NCBI GenBank assembly: GCA_003265435.1 | Contig: NOXC01000009.1 | Span: 108,583-172,582 of the forward strand | DNA from: Cellvibrionaceae bacterium AOL6 | GTDB taxonomy: Bacteria; Pseudomonadota; Gammaproteobacteria; Pseudomonadales; Cellvibrionaceae | DNA length: 64,000 bases | Reading direction: 5' to 3' | Part shown: in pieces, positions 62,604 through 64,000 of the stretch | Numbering within the stretch: the first letter of the stretch is position 1 | Layout of the letters: each line of letters opens with the position of its first letter | Position numbers and translations under genes: made by a program | The notes under the pieces: model-generated | The model's database searches: none | What the model saw: only the letters and a program-made list of their open reading frames with translations | What the model was told of the DNA's origin: nothing

Positions 62604-63515
62604 ATGAATATCAAACTCTACCCTACCTTAATTCGCCGCGAGCTCGCTGAACACCGTGGCTTTCTAATCCGCACCCCGCTGGTGATCAGCCTTATCTTGG
62701 TGGCACTCAGTTGCGTTGGCACGATAAAGCTGGTGTTCCTCGCTTACGAGACCGGCGTAAACACCAACCTCGAATCCGGCTTTGGTCAATTTTTGGAGAA
62801 AAACGAAATCGAGATTCCAGAGGGGGAATCGCAATTCGACGTGGGAGATATAAAGCCTCAGATCGCCGCGATTTTTTCACAAGTGGCACTTATGTGTGCG
62901 ATGGGTTTGTCTGTATTTTATTTAACTCAGTGCCTTTACTCGGATAGAAAGGATCGCAGCATTCTCTTTTGGCGCTCACTGCCCTTTTCGGAAACCGACG
63001 CTGTTTTATCCAAGCTCGCAACGGGAATCTGGGTTTTTCCTGCAATATTTACGGCATTTGCGCTGGCGGGTTTAATTCTGTCACTGGTCATATTGTTCAT
63101 CGGAGCCAAGGTCCTTGGCGTCGACAAACTGATGAGCGCGCTGTTATTTGAAACGGCCAGTTATTCCTTGCTCGGCGCGATCAAGAGCCTCTACCTGATG
63201 TTTCTTGTCGCCACCTTGACCGCGCCCGTTTACTGCTGGTTTCTTTTTTCCTCTGCATTCGCACGAAAAAGCCCCATGCTCATTGCTTTCGGTATTCCTA
63301 TAGCGATCGCTGTTGCCGAATTCGTGGTATTCGGCGGCCGCCTCTTTGCACAGAGCATTTTCTCCTTCACGGAGACTCAGGTACAAAATGCCGTGGCGTT
63401 AAGCGAATTTCAATTCTCTGGCGTCGATTGGGGCACGATGTTGCTGGCCGTACTCATCGCCACAGGCTTCGTCAGCGCTGCCATTTGGTTACGGAACAAT
63501 CGGTATGAGATTTAG
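62604..63515 (+). CDS. ABC transporter permease
   Basis: A 303-residue membrane protein with six predicted helices: one at about 25-48 (TPLVISLILVALSCVGTIKLVFL), a pair around 92-150, and others about 155-180, 210-235 and 270-295. A large extracytoplasmic loop follows helix 1. It matches the ABC-2-like permeases that accompany YtrA regulators. The ATG at 62604 lies within ribosome-site range (ctagg) of the ATPase stop. With the ATPase it would form an exporter or envelope-stress module; the cargo is unknown. Confidence 0.82.
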   Translation: MNIKLYPTLIRRELAEHRGFLIRTPLVISLILVALSCVGTIKLVFLAYETGVNTNLESGFGQFLEKNEIEIPEGESQFDVGDIKPQIAAIFSQVALMCAMGLSVFYLTQCLYSDRKDRSILFWRSLPFSETDAVLSKLATGIWVFPAIFTAFALAGLILSLVILFIGAKVLGVDKLMSALLFETASYSLLGAIKSLYLMFLVATLTAPVYCWFLFSSAFARKSPMLIAFGIPIAIAVAEFVVFGGRLFAQSIFSFTETQVQNAVALSEFQFSGVDWGTMLLAVLIATGFVSAAIWLRNNRYEI

Positions 63516-63610
63516 CGTATTCAGACGAACAGGCGCCGCTCTCGGGCTCAGAATCATGCTTTCAGGAAATTACCCCGCACCTGAAGCTTCGCACTCAACC
63601 TGAGGCCTGA

Positions 63611-63710
63611 CGCGCGGTAAAGGTTTGGCGGGGCTTCACCCGCAGGGATGCGGGTGGGGAGCCTACAGGGATGTACTTGCCGCGTCCCCGCCAAAACTTT
63701 ACCGCGTGGC
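63611..63710 (+). repeat. structured intergenic repeat, copy 1
   Basis: A cruciform-type element. Outer arms at 63613-63633 and 63686-63706 are complementary over 20 of 21 bases. Inside is a perfect 7-bp hairpin (CACCCGC / GCGGGTG, 63637-63656, loop AGGGAT), then a core with ACAGGGATGTA and CGCGTCCC. The same core and layout recur, reversed, at 63830-63919. Confidence 0.75.
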
Positions 63711-63825
63711 AGGCCCCCTCGACTGACTCTTTTAAAAATTGCACCGTTCTCAATCGACTCCTAAGTAGCTTTTTCGAATTGTTACTGGCGCTACGGATTG
63801 AGCAGCCGTATTCGAGGGGGCCTGC
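63709..63825. repeat. 14-bp inverted repeat joining the two elements
   Basis: GCAGGCCCCCTCGA at 63709-63722 and its exact reverse complement at 63812-63825 bound the 89 bases between the two structured repeats. The enclosed bases show no gene. Confidence 0.6.
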
Positions 63826-63829
63826 TCCA

Positions 63830-63919
63830 CCGTATTGTCCTGCCTGGGACGCGTGAATACATCCCTGTAAGCTCTCCATTCGCGTCCCTGCGAATGAGAG
63901 CCCAGTCAGAACAATACGG
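63830..63919 (-). repeat. structured intergenic repeat, copy 2 (reverse orientation)
   Basis: Outer arms at 63830-63847 and 63902-63919 pair over 16 of 18 bases. An inner perfect 7-bp hairpin (CATTCGC / GCGAATG, 63877-63896) encloses a six-base loop. Read on the minus strand the core shares GCAGGGA, ACAGGGATGTA and CGCGTCCC with copy 1, while both stems differ by compensating changes. Nothing else was seen to the window end. Confidence 0.75.
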
Positions 63920-64000
63920 TGCATCAGGCCTTGAGAGGGGGGAGTAAGCCCTTTGCTAAGCGCTATTTGCTTGGGTAACTAAGTTCGTTTTCTTCGAGCT

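Noticed and set aside
63595..63924. 109-codon minus-strand and 61-codon plus-strand frames at the window end
   Set aside because: They run through the structured repeats; apparent coding is an artefact of the repeat sequence.

Overview
The window reads as chromosomal DNA of a gammaproteobacterium, most likely a marine or plant-polysaccharide-degrading member of the Cellvibrionales (Cellvibrio/Saccharophagus/Teredinibacter-like). This rests on recognisable proS, bamC-dapA, rsmJ, grxD, argD-argF and nrdA-nrdB genes, moderate GC content, many lipoprotein glycosidases and a very large TonB-dependent receptor. The organism assignment is inference; no rRNA or tRNA gene was seen.

Layout. 1-7 kb: end of proS, a lytic transglycosylase, an HD-GYP protein, a membrane Ser/Thr kinase, and a porin/FMN-binding/PepSY operon behind a Fur-box-like palindrome. 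7-15 kb: grxD, divergent argD-argF (with a terminator-like hairpin just before argD), then nrdA-nrdB behind DnaA- and NrdR-like sites. 15.8-40.9 kb, all on the minus strand: a carbohydrate-utilisation island. It holds a GH3-SGNH fusion, a complete non-phosphorylated L-fucose pathway (fucP carrying a frameshift, fuconolactonase, IclR regulator, aldo/keto reductase, split UxaA-type dehydratase, SDR and FAH hydrolase), GH31 with a PA14 insert, GH35, a flavin halogenase-like protein, a TonB-dependent receptor, GH95, and a BNR-propeller/GH105 fusion. GH31 + GH35 + GH95 + receptor is the arrangement known for xyloglucan side-chain removal in Cellvibrio japonicus. Together with the fucose pathway it indicates uptake of fucosylated (probably acetylated) xyloglucan-like oligosaccharides and combustion of the released fucose to pyruvate and lactate. 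No endo-xyloglucanase lies in the window.

41-48.7 kb: a periplasmic binding-like protein, then a stress-lipid module (CFA-type methyltransferase, DUF1365, FAD oxidoreductase, SDR, NTF2-like) divergent from an ECF sigma/ChrR anti-sigma pair. 48.7-55 kb: rsmJ, a PstS-OmpA fusion, and a BlaI / M56-TonB / TonB operon with a clear double operator, a small LRR lipoprotein and a PilZ protein. 55-60.7 kb: an MBL-fold hydrolase, bamC, dapA, a Na/Pi-type transporter and MgtE. 61-63.5 kb: a YtrA-like GntR regulator with ABC transporter genes and a small secreted protein under a matching operator. The last 400 bases hold two inverted copies of a structured intergenic repeat.

Start sites were moved inward from the longest reading frame wherever a good ribosome-binding site, a signal peptide or a terminator position argued for it.
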